The translations under genes and the position numbers were made by a program. This document shows positions 17,520 through 26,250 of a stretch of 64,000 bases of DNA, in pieces. The number at the start of each line of letters is the position of its first letter. The stretch's first letter is position 1. The notes under the pieces were generated by a model. That model was not told the DNA's origin. It did no database searches and was given only the letters and a program-made list of their open reading frames with translations. The DNA is from Thermopolyspora sp044507605 (lineage in GTDB: Bacteria > Actinomycetota > Actinomycetes > Streptosporangiales > Streptosporangiaceae), in NCBI GenBank assembly GCA_044507605.1, contig JBIQJI010000022.1, forward strand, positions 1 through 64,000. The letters are read 5' to 3'.

Positions 17520-17653
17520 GACACGTCACCATGCGTTTCGAACGACATCGAGCGTTGCCAATGCGTCTCCGGTGTGACATGACACGGTCTCCGACGCGTC
17601 ATGCGCGGCCACATGCACCCAACCGACTGCCACGGGAGCGCACAGCGCCTACG

Positions 17654-17683
17654 GTGACCACACACGTGCTTACTTTTGGTCAC
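17654..17683. promoter_or_regulatory. inverted repeat, candidate operator of the XRE/TPR gene
   Basis: GTGACCA (17654-17660) and TGGTCAC (17677-17683) form a perfect 7-bp inverted repeat separated by 16 nt, ending 27 bp before the XRE/TPR start. Autoregulation by the XRE protein is a reasonable guess only. Confidence 0.4.
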
Positions 17684-17710
17684 GATCCCGGTTCGAAAAG
17701 GAGGAAGCAG

Positions 17711-19060
17711 ATGGCGGACGAGATGACGCTTCTCAAGAAGCTGCTCATGAACCGGCACATGGAAACACATCGGGCATTTCGCTTGGAATATGACAAAGTG
17801 GCGCGACGGCTCGACAAACGGCTGATCGCCTCTGCGCCCGGCCGCGAGCAGTTCGGCCGCTGGCTCGCCGGCCGCGTCAAGACCAAGCCCAGCGTCGACC
17901 GATGCCGCGTCCTGGAACACATGTTTCCGGGCTACCGCGTTGCGGAACTGCTCGCCCCGTACGATCCTGAAAAGGAAACTCCGGGTGTTTCCGACCCGCC
18001 CTCCGATGACCAGGAGGCGACGACCACGAACCGGCGACAGGTCTTCCAACTCGGTGCGGCCACGCTTACTACCGGCCTCATAAGTACCCTCACCCATGGC
18101 CCGGACCAGCTTGAGCAGGTCCTCGATGCCACCTCTGTGGGTGATACAAAACTCGCATTCTTGGAAGCCGAAACCGAGCGGCTCGGGGTACGTGTCTGCC
18201 ACCTTGCGAATGCGGCCGTCCTGGCCGAGGTCCTCGTACATTTCTCGGCCGTCCGTGAGTTGCTGAGGAACCGGCAGCCCTTGGCCACCCAGCGTCGACT
18301 TGCCCGCGTGGGTGCCAAGCTGTCCATCGTGATGGGTGAGATCCTTTTCGCCCTCAACCAGCCGATACTCGCGCGGAGATGGTGGAGGACGGCGCTGCAC
18401 GCGGCGCAGGAAACAGGGGATTCGCATCTCGTCAACACGGCCATAGCCGACTCGACGTATCTTCCGGTCTACTCCGGCTCTCCGCACGATGTGCTGGCGC
18501 AGGTCATGCCCCGCTTGGAGATGGCGACCAAAGCAACACCCTCGGTCGCCTGGATGTGGGGCTTCGCCGCGCTGGCCCACGCGAAGCTGGGGAACCGGGA
18601 CGACTTCGAGCGCGCGATCAATTTGTCCCGAAACACTCTGTCACGTTGCGATCCAGACGCGATAAAACCTGGCGTCTTCTCCTTCCTACCTCGCAAGCAG
18701 GCCTTCTTCGAAGCACGAGGCCGTGCGGATCTCGGCGACACGGAAGGGGCAGGCGTGGCCGCGGCCCGCGCGCTGCCCGAGTATGAGCCGACCTCTCAGA
18801 CCGATCCCGCTCTCGTACGTTTCGCTCACGCCAGCGCCCTGGCCAAGTCCGGCGAGCTTGAGGAAGCCTGCCGCCTCGCCGTAGAGGCCATCCACAAACT
18901 GCCCACCGCTCCTGCTCAAGCCGTGGTGATTCGCGCTCACGACCTCAATGCTCTGTTCGATTCGAAGGGCTACGCATCCTACGAGTGGCGCGAAGCGATG
19001 GCCACGCTTCGAGTCCCGCACCTCACGTCGCCGTCTTCGACGCCCTTGGGCGAGTTGTGA
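17711..19060 (+). CDS. XRE-like regulator with TPR domain (Streptomyces-type signalling regulator)
   Basis: 449 residues. The ATG follows an ideal AAAAGGAGGAAGCAG box; the frame is open further upstream but has no ribosome site there. Residues about 20-85 are the HTH-like module typical of a large actinomycete family, with SAPGREQFGRWLAGRVKT and CRVLEHMFPGYRVAELLAPY. A linker NRRQVFQLGAATLTTGLIS follows, then helical TPR-like repeats to the end. Such proteins are thought to bind DNA and a peptide or protein ligand, but targets are rarely known. GC content is a little below that of the neighbouring core genes, in line with an accessory location. It diverges from the PD-(D/E)XK-like gene. Confidence 0.75.
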   Translation: MADEMTLLKKLLMNRHMETHRAFRLEYDKVARRLDKRLIASAPGREQFGRWLAGRVKTKPSVDRCRVLEHMFPGYRVAELLAPYDPEKETPGVSDPPSDDQEATTTNRRQVFQLGAATLTTGLISTLTHGPDQLEQVLDATSVGDTKLAFLEAETERLGVRVCHLANAAVLAEVLVHFSAVRELLRNRQPLATQRRLARVGAKLSIVMGEILFALNQPILARRWWRTALHAAQETGDSHLVNTAIADSTYLPVYSGSPHDVLAQVMPRLEMATKATPSVAWMWGFAALAHAKLGNRDDFERAINLSRNTLSRCDPDAIKPGVFSFLPRKQAFFEARGRADLGDTEGAGVAAARALPEYEPTSQTDPALVRFAHASALAKSGELEEACRLAVEAIHKLPTAPAQAVVIRAHDLNALFDSKGYASYEWREAMATLRVPHLTSPSSTPLGEL

Positions 19061-19532
19061 GTTGCTGCTCTTGTCCTCGCGCAGGTGCTGCTGGGCTGGT
19101 GCATACGGCGGCTTGTCCTTGCGCGGCAACACCACTTCTCCCGGCGCTCCGCCTTCATCGTCGGGCCGCCGGGCAAGAACCACGTCTCACCTGGCCACAT
19201 AAGACTCATGTCGGCGTGGTGCATGTGTTCCAGCCCTTGCACGCCCCGCCGCGCCCCCTGGTGCCGGTGCCTGGCCGGGCTTGGCCCCACTCCACACAGA
19301 TCACCACCGACCGGGATCACGACGTATCGGTGCTGCTTCGGCCGAACCGGCCGCACCTGGAGAGGACCCGGAGCAGCAGGGAGATTCCGCTACTCCGGGC
19401 GTCTCGCGACATGGAAACTCCGGTGCGAATGCGCGAGCATTGCCACGATGGGTATTACGCGTCGCCTACGAGCGAGACGGGCATATCCCGATCCTAGGTT
19501 TCGATGACCTGACCTTGTCAGGGAGGGGGAGT
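19061..19532. other. 472-bp stretch with no supportable gene
   Basis: Several overlapping open frames cross this region on both strands but none has a ribosome site plus recognisable motifs, and codon usage is atypical for the window (many Cys, Trp and His codons). It may hold a decayed gene. The 3' part carries the promoter and Shine-Dalgarno of the following lipoprotein gene. Confidence 0.45.
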
Positions 19533-19997
19533 ATGCGGAGTAGCCGCCGCAGAGTCGGCCGTATCGGTCTATCCTTGGCAGCTCTTCCAATCCTGCTGCT
19601 GGTCTCCTCGTGCGGGTCCGAAAACAGTCCGACGAGCGCCGAGGCCGGGCGGGCGCTGAAGGCTCACATTTTAGCGGCACTGAAAGCCCAGAACGCGCAG
19701 GACATCGTCGTCGCCGACCCAGGAGGGAAGAACATCGCATGCGGCAACAACCGAGCCAAGCAGACCTTCGCCGCGACAGGGCACGACCTTTCGGCTCGAT
19801 CGGACCCGGAAGCTTTGAACAACATGTTACTCGGCGCACTAGAAGGCATCACGCCATATAAAGTGGTGTCCGCCGACGCCAAAGGGCAACCGATCAGAGT
19901 GGTCAACGAGACAACAAAGACCACCATCTCGTTCAACTCACCCGGAGACGGCACCTACTCGGCAGTTGGGGAAACCGACTGTCTGCCTGTCTCGTAA
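19533..19997 (+). CDS. small secreted lipoprotein of unknown function
   Basis: 154 residues, ATG 7 nt after GGGAGGGGG. The N-terminus is a lipoprotein signal peptide: MRSSRRRVGR, a hydrophobic core LSLAALPILLLV and the lipobox VSSC with Cys27. The mature part is small, polar, has two further cysteines (IACGN and TDCLP) and no family that I recognise. Its stop is immediately adjacent to the stop of the convergent 665-residue protein, so both genes end at 19997/19998. It could be attached to the cell surface; the partner is unknown. Confidence 0.7.
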   Translation: MRSSRRRVGRIGLSLAALPILLLVSSCGSENSPTSAEAGRALKAHILAALKAQNAQDIVVADPGGKNIACGNNRAKQTFAATGHDLSARSDPEALNNMLLGALEGITPYKVVSADAKGQPIRVVNETTKTTISFNSPGDGTYSAVGETDCLPVS

Positions 19998-21995
19998 TCA
20001 CTGGTCGAACAGCCGGGCTCGCGGTATCGCCGACGACTTCTGACCCTCGAAGCGGTTCGCGAGGTTGTTGGTCACTTCCCCAAACGCGCCCTTGTCTTTG
20101 CCGCCCAGGCCGTTCGCGATGAGCCAGCCTTCGAAGGCGCGGAGGCCTTGGTCGCCGTGCTTGGCGAGGTCGGCGAAGGGGCGGAGGGTGCCGGTTTCGT
20201 CGGCTATGGGGATGGCCGAGGGGTGGGTGGTCTGGTAGGTGGCCGGGGGGATCTTCGCGGGGAAGCCGGCGGCCAGGAGGGTCGTGGCCACGGCGTGTCT
20301 GCGGGCCAGGGTCTGGGCGGCGTCGGAGTCGTGGAGCCGGTCGACTCTGGTCGGGCCGTCGGGGTCGAGGTCGAGCGGGTCGGCCTGGGACCAGGCGCCG
20401 TTCAGGCCCTCCCACACCAGGGCGGTCGCCAGCTTGCCGGGCAGCTCCAACGCGCTGAATCCGGTGGCGAGGTCGAACACCAGGCTCCCCATGTCGTTCG
20501 CCGCCTTGTCGGCGGCGTCGGCCGCGCCGCGTAGCTTTTCGGCGGCGGCCAGTTCCAGGCCGCGGACGTTGCCGAAGGCGGCGAAGGCGGCGTCGAGGCG
20601 GGTGGTGTCGCCGGTGGCCCGCATGATGGGGACGGCCGTGCCGGTCAGGCGCTGGACCAGCGCGCCCATGCCCGATTCGAACGGGAGCAGGTCTTCGTCG
20701 CGCAGGGCGAACGTCTGGATGAACCGGTAGGTGTCTTTGGGGCTGAGGCGGAACATCGGGGTGAGGCCGGTGATCCGCGAGTCGACCGGGCCGTAGGCGC
20801 TGGGCAGCAGCTGGTTGTCGTCGCCCAGGTCGGCCCCCTCGGCGATTTCGCTCGCGTAGGAGCCGGCGACCTCGGCCAGGTGGACGCGCTCGGCGGCCAT
20901 GAGCCGCATGTCGTCGGCCGTGGTCATCAGGGTGAAGGCGACGCGGGCGGCCGCGTCGCTGTGGGCGCCGTCCAGTTCGTCGTACGCGCCGGAGGCGGCC
21001 GCCAGCATGCGTCCGAAGGCTCCCGCCGATGGGACGGCGACGCGCTCGCTCAGGTCGATCAGGAGCCGGGCCAGGTCGGGGCGGCCGTCGGCCCCGCCTG
21101 CCGTCGCCGGCCCGGCGGGTCCGCCTTTGGTGAGGCGGTTCAGCGCGAGCCGGGCGGCGCTCGGGTTGTTCGCCAGGGCGTCCAGGTAGCCGGTCAGGTC
21201 GCGTCCCGGCACGCCGCTGCCCGGGGCGAGGATCTGGTCGGCCACCTTTCCGGCGAGCCACTCGGCGGGGAACCGCCCCGTCGAGAGCAGCGCGCCGATG
21301 CGGCGGCGCTCGTCGCCGTCGGCCGGCCTGTGCACGGCCGCCATGACTGCGGCGAATCCGGGCACGTCGGCTCCGCCGCCGACCGCCGCGCCGAAGGCCC
21401 GGCCGACCAGGGCCATCGCGGCGTCCGCCTCGCCTTCGCGGGAGTGCGGCAGCTGGAACACCCGCAGCCATTGCGCGTGCAGCCCCAGTGTCGCGTCGTA
21501 GCCGAGCGCGGCGAAGAACGCGGCCGTGAACTCCCCGTCGCCGGCGTGTGCCGCCAGTTCGGTGACGATCGCGCGATGGTCCGCGACCGGGTCGGCCGCG
21601 ACGAACGGGTTCGGGTTCAGGGCGCGGTACCGCTCCCCCAGCGCACGCCCCAGCCGCCGCGCCTCGGCGGAGGACAGCACGGCCGACTCGTCGTACGGCA
21701 CCAGCCCGGCGCCGCCGGGAGTCCAGCCGGGCAGCCACGCCATGTCCTGTGCCATCCGGCCGCGCCGCCGCAGCTCGGGCAGCCGTTCGTCGATCCACTG
21801 CTCGATTTCGCGCAGCGGCTCCAGCGACGACGCCGGCATGCCGTTGCTCGTGAGCACCTGCCGGATCGCGGCGAGGTTTTCGCCGAGGACTCCGCGAGCA
21901 CGCTCCAGCTCCCCCGCGAACCGATCCATCGCCTCCGGGTCGATGCCCATGAAGTCCGGTGACAGCGGCCCGGTGTTCGACGGCACTTCCTCCAT
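19998..21995 (-). CDS. large helical protein of unknown function (ESX/WXG100-like N-terminus)
   Basis: 665 residues from ATG 21995 (preceded by GGGGGGCGGG); the frame is open to 22037. There is no signal peptide or membrane segment. The first 80 residues (MGIDPEAMDRFAGELERAR, then ASSLEPLREIEQWIDERL) resemble the N-terminal helices of actinomycete proteins related to WXG100/ESX substrates. The remainder is Ala-rich, mostly helical, and without motifs that I can name; a segment with NPNPFVAADPVADHRAIVTE looks conserved in style. It could be a structural or polymorphic-toxin-like carrier, but there is no C-terminal toxin domain I recognise. It is monocistronic here. Confidence 0.6.
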   Translation of the reverse strand: MEEVPSNTGPLSPDFMGIDPEAMDRFAGELERARGVLGENLAAIRQVLTSNGMPASSLEPLREIEQWIDERLPELRRRGRMAQDMAWLPGWTPGGAGLVPYDESAVLSSAEARRLGRALGERYRALNPNPFVAADPVADHRAIVTELAAHAGDGEFTAAFFAALGYDATLGLHAQWLRVFQLPHSREGEADAAMALVGRAFGAAVGGGADVPGFAAVMAAVHRPADGDERRRIGALLSTGRFPAEWLAGKVADQILAPGSGVPGRDLTGYLDALANNPSAARLALNRLTKGGPAGPATAGGADGRPDLARLLIDLSERVAVPSAGAFGRMLAAASGAYDELDGAHSDAAARVAFTLMTTADDMRLMAAERVHLAEVAGSYASEIAEGADLGDDNQLLPSAYGPVDSRITGLTPMFRLSPKDTYRFIQTFALRDEDLLPFESGMGALVQRLTGTAVPIMRATGDTTRLDAAFAAFGNVRGLELAAAEKLRGAADAADKAANDMGSLVFDLATGFSALELPGKLATALVWEGLNGAWSQADPLDLDPDGPTRVDRLHDSDAAQTLARRHAVATTLLAAGFPAKIPPATYQTTHPSAIPIADETGTLRPFADLAKHGDQGLRAFEGWLIANGLGGKDKGAFGEVTNNLANRFEGQKSSAIPRARLFDQ

Positions 21996-22302
21996 GACCC
22001 GCCCCCCGGCGACTCGGCTGACCGGTGCGACCACCATAACCCCGCGCCCACCTGCGGCTCCGGCGAATCCCCAACCGCTATGGGTCGTTCGCGGTCAGGT
22101 GCCCGCGGGCCCGTGCCGGTGCCCGGAGGCGGGCGCGGCTTCTTCGGCGCCGGCGTCGGCCGCATCGTGATCGACGGACCTTCCTCTCCTTGTCTCCTCG
22201 GAGCGCGGTACGCCGGTGCGGCGAAAGCAGGCGAGCCGGGCGATGCTTCTCGCAGCGGCGCGCGGCCTGCCGTCGCACCGGACCGGGCCGCCCGCCTCGC
22301 GG

Positions 22303-24807
22303 CTATGCGCTCAGCCGGTCGTCGGTCGTCTTCGGCGCCCCCGGGCGGCCCTGCGCGGCGTCCTGGGGTATGGGCAGGCGGACGACGAACCGGGCGCCGC
22401 GGGGGGAGGCGTCTTCGACGTGCAGGGTGCCCTGGGCGACCTGGACGATGTCGCGGGCGATGGCCAGGCCGAGGCCGGTGCCGCCGCGGTCACGGCTGCG
22501 GGCGGTGTCGAGGCGGGCGAAGCGCTCGAAGATGTGCTCGCGTTCCTCTTCGGGGACGCCCGGGCCGTCGTCGGTGACGCTGAGCTCGGCCGTCTCGCCG
22601 ACCCGGCGGACCTGCACCACGATGTTCTCGGTGGCGTGGCGCTGGGCGTTGTCGAGCAGGTTGCGGAGCACCCGGCCGAACCGCGAGGGCACCACGTCGA
22701 CCACGACACCGGGCTGCAGGTCCAGGTGCACCGGGTGGCGATCGCCGACGCGGCCGCTGGTCTCGGCCGCGACGAGCTCGGCCAGGTCGACGTGTTCCCG
22801 CTCCGAGCGCAGTGCGGACCCGATCTGGGCGAGCAGGAGCAGGTCGTCGAGGATGTTCTCCAGCCGGTCGACGTCGTTCAGCGTCTGCTTCAGCAGGTCG
22901 CCTATGTCGGTGTCGTCGGGGTGCAGCTGCGCCTCCTCCAGCTGGGCCCGGAGCCCGGCCAGCGGGGTGCGCAGCTCGTGGGAGGCGTCGGTGGTGAAGC
23001 GCCGCTGCCGGTCGAGCGCCCGGCCCAGCGACTCGGTGGCCCACTCCAGCTCCGCCGAGATCATGTGTTCGTGGGTGTAGCGGCGGGCGTTGTCGACGCA
23101 CACCGCCGCCCGGCCGACCAGCTCGGCCGCCAGGGACAGGTCGTCGTCCTCGAACGGCGCCGTTTCCCGTGAGCGGTAGAAGCTGACCACGCCGAGCGTG
23201 ACGCCCCGGGCGCGCATCGGTGCCGCGATCAGGGAGTGGACGCCGGTGGCGAGGGCCTCCCGGCAGCGTTCGGGGGCCTGGGCGACCCACCCTTCGGAGC
23301 CCGTCAGGTCCGATTCGAGCACCGGCCGTCCGACGGCCAGGCTGCGCGCCTGCGGTGTGCACGGGAGGAGGTCGAAGAGTTCGCCGACGGGGAACAGCGC
23401 CGTCTCCTTCGGCACCCCGCCGAGGGCGATGCGGACCATCGACGCGTCGATGCCGGCGGGCTCCTCTCCGCGCAGCACGCAGTCGGCCACGTCGACCGCG
23501 ACGTAGTCGGCGAACCGCGGCACGGCGACCTCGGCCAGCTCCTCGGCGGTGCGGGTCACCTCCAAGGTGCTGCCGATGCGGGCGCCGGCCTCGAAGAGCA
23601 GGCTGAGCCGGTCGCGTGCCTGCACGGCGAGCCGGCCGATGCCGGGCTCTCCCACGGCGATCAGCCAGCTGTCGGCCGCGCCGAGCGGGTCGTCCGGCGG
23701 GGCCGCCTTCGTTTGCCGCTCCGGCGTTTTCGGCGGATAGGTCGACACGGGTACGCCGGGCCCGTTGCCGGGGCGTGCGGCCACCAGCGGCCCGGCCTCC
23801 TGGGGGGCCGGCCTGTGGGCGGCGCCGAGGTCGGCCGCGGACGCCACCCGCCAGGACAGGCCGTCGTCCAGGACGGCCTCCACGGCGATGCCGCGCACCC
23901 CTGTGGCGTCTTCCACCTGATGGCTGAGCAGCGTGGCCACGGCGCCCTGCGACAGCGGCACCGACGTCACGCCCACCCGGCCGAGGGAGATCAGCTCCGC
24001 GGCCTCTTCCAGCAGGTGATGCCGGTCACGCGGGGACAGCAGCTGGGCGACCGGGACGTCCACGCCGGCGGGCCCGCCACCGGGGGCCGCCCGGCCGGCG
24101 TACGCGCCTCGGCAGCGTCGCCTGGCGTCGAGGAACGCCCGCGCCAGCGCCTGCTCCCGGGCGGACGCCTGCTCGTACAGGCGCCGCTCGATCTCGCCGG
24201 CCGCCTTGACGGAGTAGGCGAGCATGGCCGGGTCGGCGTTGCGGTCGAGGCAGGTCAGGTCGAGCACGCCGGTGATCCTGCCGCTGATCGGGTCGCGGAT
24301 GGGCGCTCCCGCGCACGCGTGGGTGCGTAGCGCACCGACGAAATGCTCCCCGCCTCGGATGAACGCGGGGTGTCCCTCGATCACCACGGTGCCGACGCCG
24401 TTGGTGCCGAAGATCCGCTCGTCGAAGCCCCGGCCGGGCAGCGCGGGCAGCTCGGCCAGCAGGTCGCGAACCTCGGGACTGGCCGCCCGGCTTTGCAGCA
24501 GCCGCGCCTTCTCGTCGCACAGGAGCACGCCCACCTGGAGGTCCGCGAGGCGGGAGCCGAGCGCATCGAGCACCGGCGACGCTGCGTGCACGAGCTTGCT
24601 CTCCACATCGACCTCCTCCTTGTACAGGGCGGGCGCCCGGTCGGGGTCGATGCCGAGGCTGAGGCAGCGCCGCCACGAGGCGAGCACCTCCTCGCTCACG
24701 CCGGTCTCGATGGTCTCGCCGGCGAAGAAGTGCTCGCGCGCAAGCGCGAGTGTGGCGGCCCGGTCCCGGCCCGGGGCCGCGGTCGCTGACGTCTTCGGCC
24801 TGGCCAT
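22303..24807 (-). CDS. orphan sensor histidine kinase with AcoR-type GAF sensor
   Basis: 834 residues. The N-terminal 200 residues match the input domain of AcoR/sigma-54 activator-like regulators: EEVLASWRRCLSLGIDPD, FDERIFGTNGVGTVVIEG and THACAGAPIRDPISGRITG. A variable middle region follows, then a second GAF domain (about 405-560, FEAGARIGSTLEVTRTAEEL). A classic kinase core completes the protein: HisKA with His610 in TTDASHELRTPLAGL, N box DNAQRHATEN, G boxes VTDDGPGVPEE and GGTGLGLAIA. There is no membrane segment, so it is a cytoplasmic sensor. No response regulator is adjacent. The AcoR-like domain normally precedes AAA or HTH output, so its fusion to a kinase is noteworthy. Confidence 0.85.
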   Translation of the reverse strand: MARPKTSATAAPGRDRAATLALAREHFFAGETIETGVSEEVLASWRRCLSLGIDPDRAPALYKEEVDVESKLVHAASPVLDALGSRLADLQVGVLLCDEKARLLQSRAASPEVRDLLAELPALPGRGFDERIFGTNGVGTVVIEGHPAFIRGGEHFVGALRTHACAGAPIRDPISGRITGVLDLTCLDRNADPAMLAYSVKAAGEIERRLYEQASAREQALARAFLDARRRCRGAYAGRAAPGGGPAGVDVPVAQLLSPRDRHHLLEEAAELISLGRVGVTSVPLSQGAVATLLSHQVEDATGVRGIAVEAVLDDGLSWRVASAADLGAAHRPAPQEAGPLVAARPGNGPGVPVSTYPPKTPERQTKAAPPDDPLGAADSWLIAVGEPGIGRLAVQARDRLSLLFEAGARIGSTLEVTRTAEELAEVAVPRFADYVAVDVADCVLRGEEPAGIDASMVRIALGGVPKETALFPVGELFDLLPCTPQARSLAVGRPVLESDLTGSEGWVAQAPERCREALATGVHSLIAAPMRARGVTLGVVSFYRSRETAPFEDDDLSLAAELVGRAAVCVDNARRYTHEHMISAELEWATESLGRALDRQRRFTTDASHELRTPLAGLRAQLEEAQLHPDDTDIGDLLKQTLNDVDRLENILDDLLLLAQIGSALRSEREHVDLAELVAAETSGRVGDRHPVHLDLQPGVVVDVVPSRFGRVLRNLLDNAQRHATENIVVQVRRVGETAELSVTDDGPGVPEEEREHIFERFARLDTARSRDRGGTGLGLAIARDIVQVAQGTLHVEDASPRGARFVVRLPIPQDAAQGRPGAPKTTDDRLSA

Positions 24808-25191
24808 ACACCTAGGGTTACCCATCCAAACCAACCGATTCGCCGCGAAACCACCAATAGTGGGTCAATTAACGCAATCACCGTGGTATAGCGGCAAAGC
24901 ACCCACAAACCGCCCTCGTGGTCCGCCACACCGGCCTCGCATGGCGCTCACTGCTCCGGGGGGCCACGATCGCGCTCGTCCCCGCCCCCGATCAGGACGC
25001 CCCGGTCCGGGAGTCATGGCGACCGGGGCGTCGTGCTCGGGCATGCCGGTACGGTCGGCCGGGTGGACGAGCATGCGCCGGGCGTCACCGGCGAGGTTCG
25101 GCACCTCGTTCACGGAGGCGACCGGACGAGTGCCGGAACGTCGTCACCGCGGGCCGGGCCGGCTGCAGCGGTGGCCGCGGGATGGACGGCG

Positions 25192-25878
25192 TCAGGGAAG
25201 CCACTGGGCGGTCGGCCAGGACTCGCGGCGCCAGGCGCTGTCCCAGAAGAGCCATTCGTACTCGGTGGCGCGCAGGAACGCGGCGGTCATGGCCTCGCGG
25301 GTGGGCTCGCCGGTGGCGAGCCGGTCGGCGATGGTCTTGATCTGGTCGACCGACTTGGCGAAGTCGGGGTCGGAGTAGGTGGCGATCCACGCGGCGTAGG
25401 GGTGGCCCGCCAGGTCGGTGCGGTCGAGCAGGGCGGTGCCGACGTCCTGGTAGACCCAGAAGCAGGGCAGCAGCGCCGCCACCAGCACGGGGTACGGCTC
25501 GGCCAGGGCGGTGGCCTGCAGGAACGACGAGTAGGCCAGGCAGGTCGGCGATGTGGCGATGCCCTCGAGGTCGCCGGCGGTCAGGCCGAACTCCTCGACG
25601 TAGCCGGCGTGCAGGCCGCTCTCGACGACCAGGGCGGTGTGGGCGCTCTGCGCGAAGAACGCCGCGTCGGCCGGGTCTCCGGCGCGGGCCGACGCCGTGG
25701 CGAGCGCCTTGGCGAACGCCTGCAGATAGCGGGCGTCCTGGACGATGTAGAACGCGAACCGGTCACGGTCGAGCGTGCCGGCGCCCAGCTCGGTGTTGAA
25801 CGGGTGCTCGTGGATCGCGCGCACGAGCTTGGCCGCACGGGCCCACGCCTGGTCACAGAAATCCATGGCCTCCGCCAC
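25192..25878 (-). CDS. tenA: TenA family thiaminase II / aminopyrimidine aminohydrolase
   Basis: Salvages thiamin breakdown products by hydrolysing aminomethylpyrimidine. The 228-residue TenA protein has the conserved YIVQDARYLQAFAKA near residue 45, the Cys in PTCLAYSSFLQ near 137, LLPCFWVYQDVG near 160 and the C-terminal EYEWLFWDSAWR motif. The GTG at 25878 is preceded at 7-nt spacing by GGAGGG, which is the 3' end of a TPP riboswitch. Repression by thiamin pyrophosphate is therefore expected. It is a single gene; no other thi genes are next to it. Confidence 0.92.
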   Translation of the reverse strand: MAEAMDFCDQAWARAAKLVRAIHEHPFNTELGAGTLDRDRFAFYIVQDARYLQAFAKALATASARAGDPADAAFFAQSAHTALVVESGLHAGYVEEFGLTAGDLEGIATSPTCLAYSSFLQATALAEPYPVLVAALLPCFWVYQDVGTALLDRTDLAGHPYAAWIATYSDPDFAKSVDQIKTIADRLATGEPTREAMTAAFLRATEYEWLFWDSAWRRESWPTAQWLP

Positions 25879-25885
25879 GACGACG

Positions 25886-25965
25886 TCCCTCCGCTAGTGC
25901 GAACTAGTTCAGGTTCGACGGGTGTGATCTCAGCCCGGCCATCGCCGAGCACCCCGCGCCGGCCT
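25886..25965 (-). ncRNA. TPP riboswitch (THI box) controlling tenA
   Basis: The minus strand carries the THI-box core in order: GCGGGGTGCTCGG, GGCCGGGCTGAGATCACACC, CGAACCTGAACTAG, the hairpin CTAGT-TCGC-ACTAG and GCGGAGGGA. The P2 strands CGGGGTG and ACACCCG pair, as do the P3 arms. The final GGAGGG is also the Shine-Dalgarno of tenA, which makes translational control by sequestration likely. Known: this motif binds TPP. Inferred: the mode of control. Confidence 0.93.
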
Positions 25966-26201
25966 CAACCGTAGCAGGGGCCGATCGGCGGCGGAACGAG
26001 GGGTTCATGCCGGTGATTTCCTACGCCGGGCATGCGGCGTGGGCACGGCGAAGACGCCGCGCCGGTCGGTGTCGGACTCGGCGGTCTCCAGGCCGTAGGC
26101 CCGGAAGCCGGCGATCACCGGCAGCACGGTGTGCCTCGCGACCGGCCGCCGCCCCGGATTCATCCGCCGCCCCGATTCGTGTGTGGGGGGGGCCGGACCG
26201 G
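25966..26201. other. intergenic stretch upstream of the TPP riboswitch
   Basis: No gene supported. It should contain the tenA promoter; a G8 run occurs near 26185-26192. No clear -35/-10 pair was found. Confidence 0.4.
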
Positions 26202-26241
26202 CATCGTGCCCGCCGGTGAGGAGCGTGCGGCGGGCACGATG
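26202..26241 (-). terminator. hairpin terminator after pheT
   Basis: CATCGTGCCCGCCG (26202-26215) and CGGCGGGCACGATG (26228-26241) form a perfect 14-bp stem with a 12-nt loop, starting 9 nt past the pheT stop. There is no U-tract, but the stem is among the strongest in the window. Confidence 0.75.
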
Positions 26242-26250
26242 GGCCGGCGG

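Noticed and set aside
19281..19532. 84-codon N-terminal extension of the lipoprotein gene
   Set aside because: The signal peptide starts at 19533 directly after a strong ribosome site; an upstream extension would bury it.
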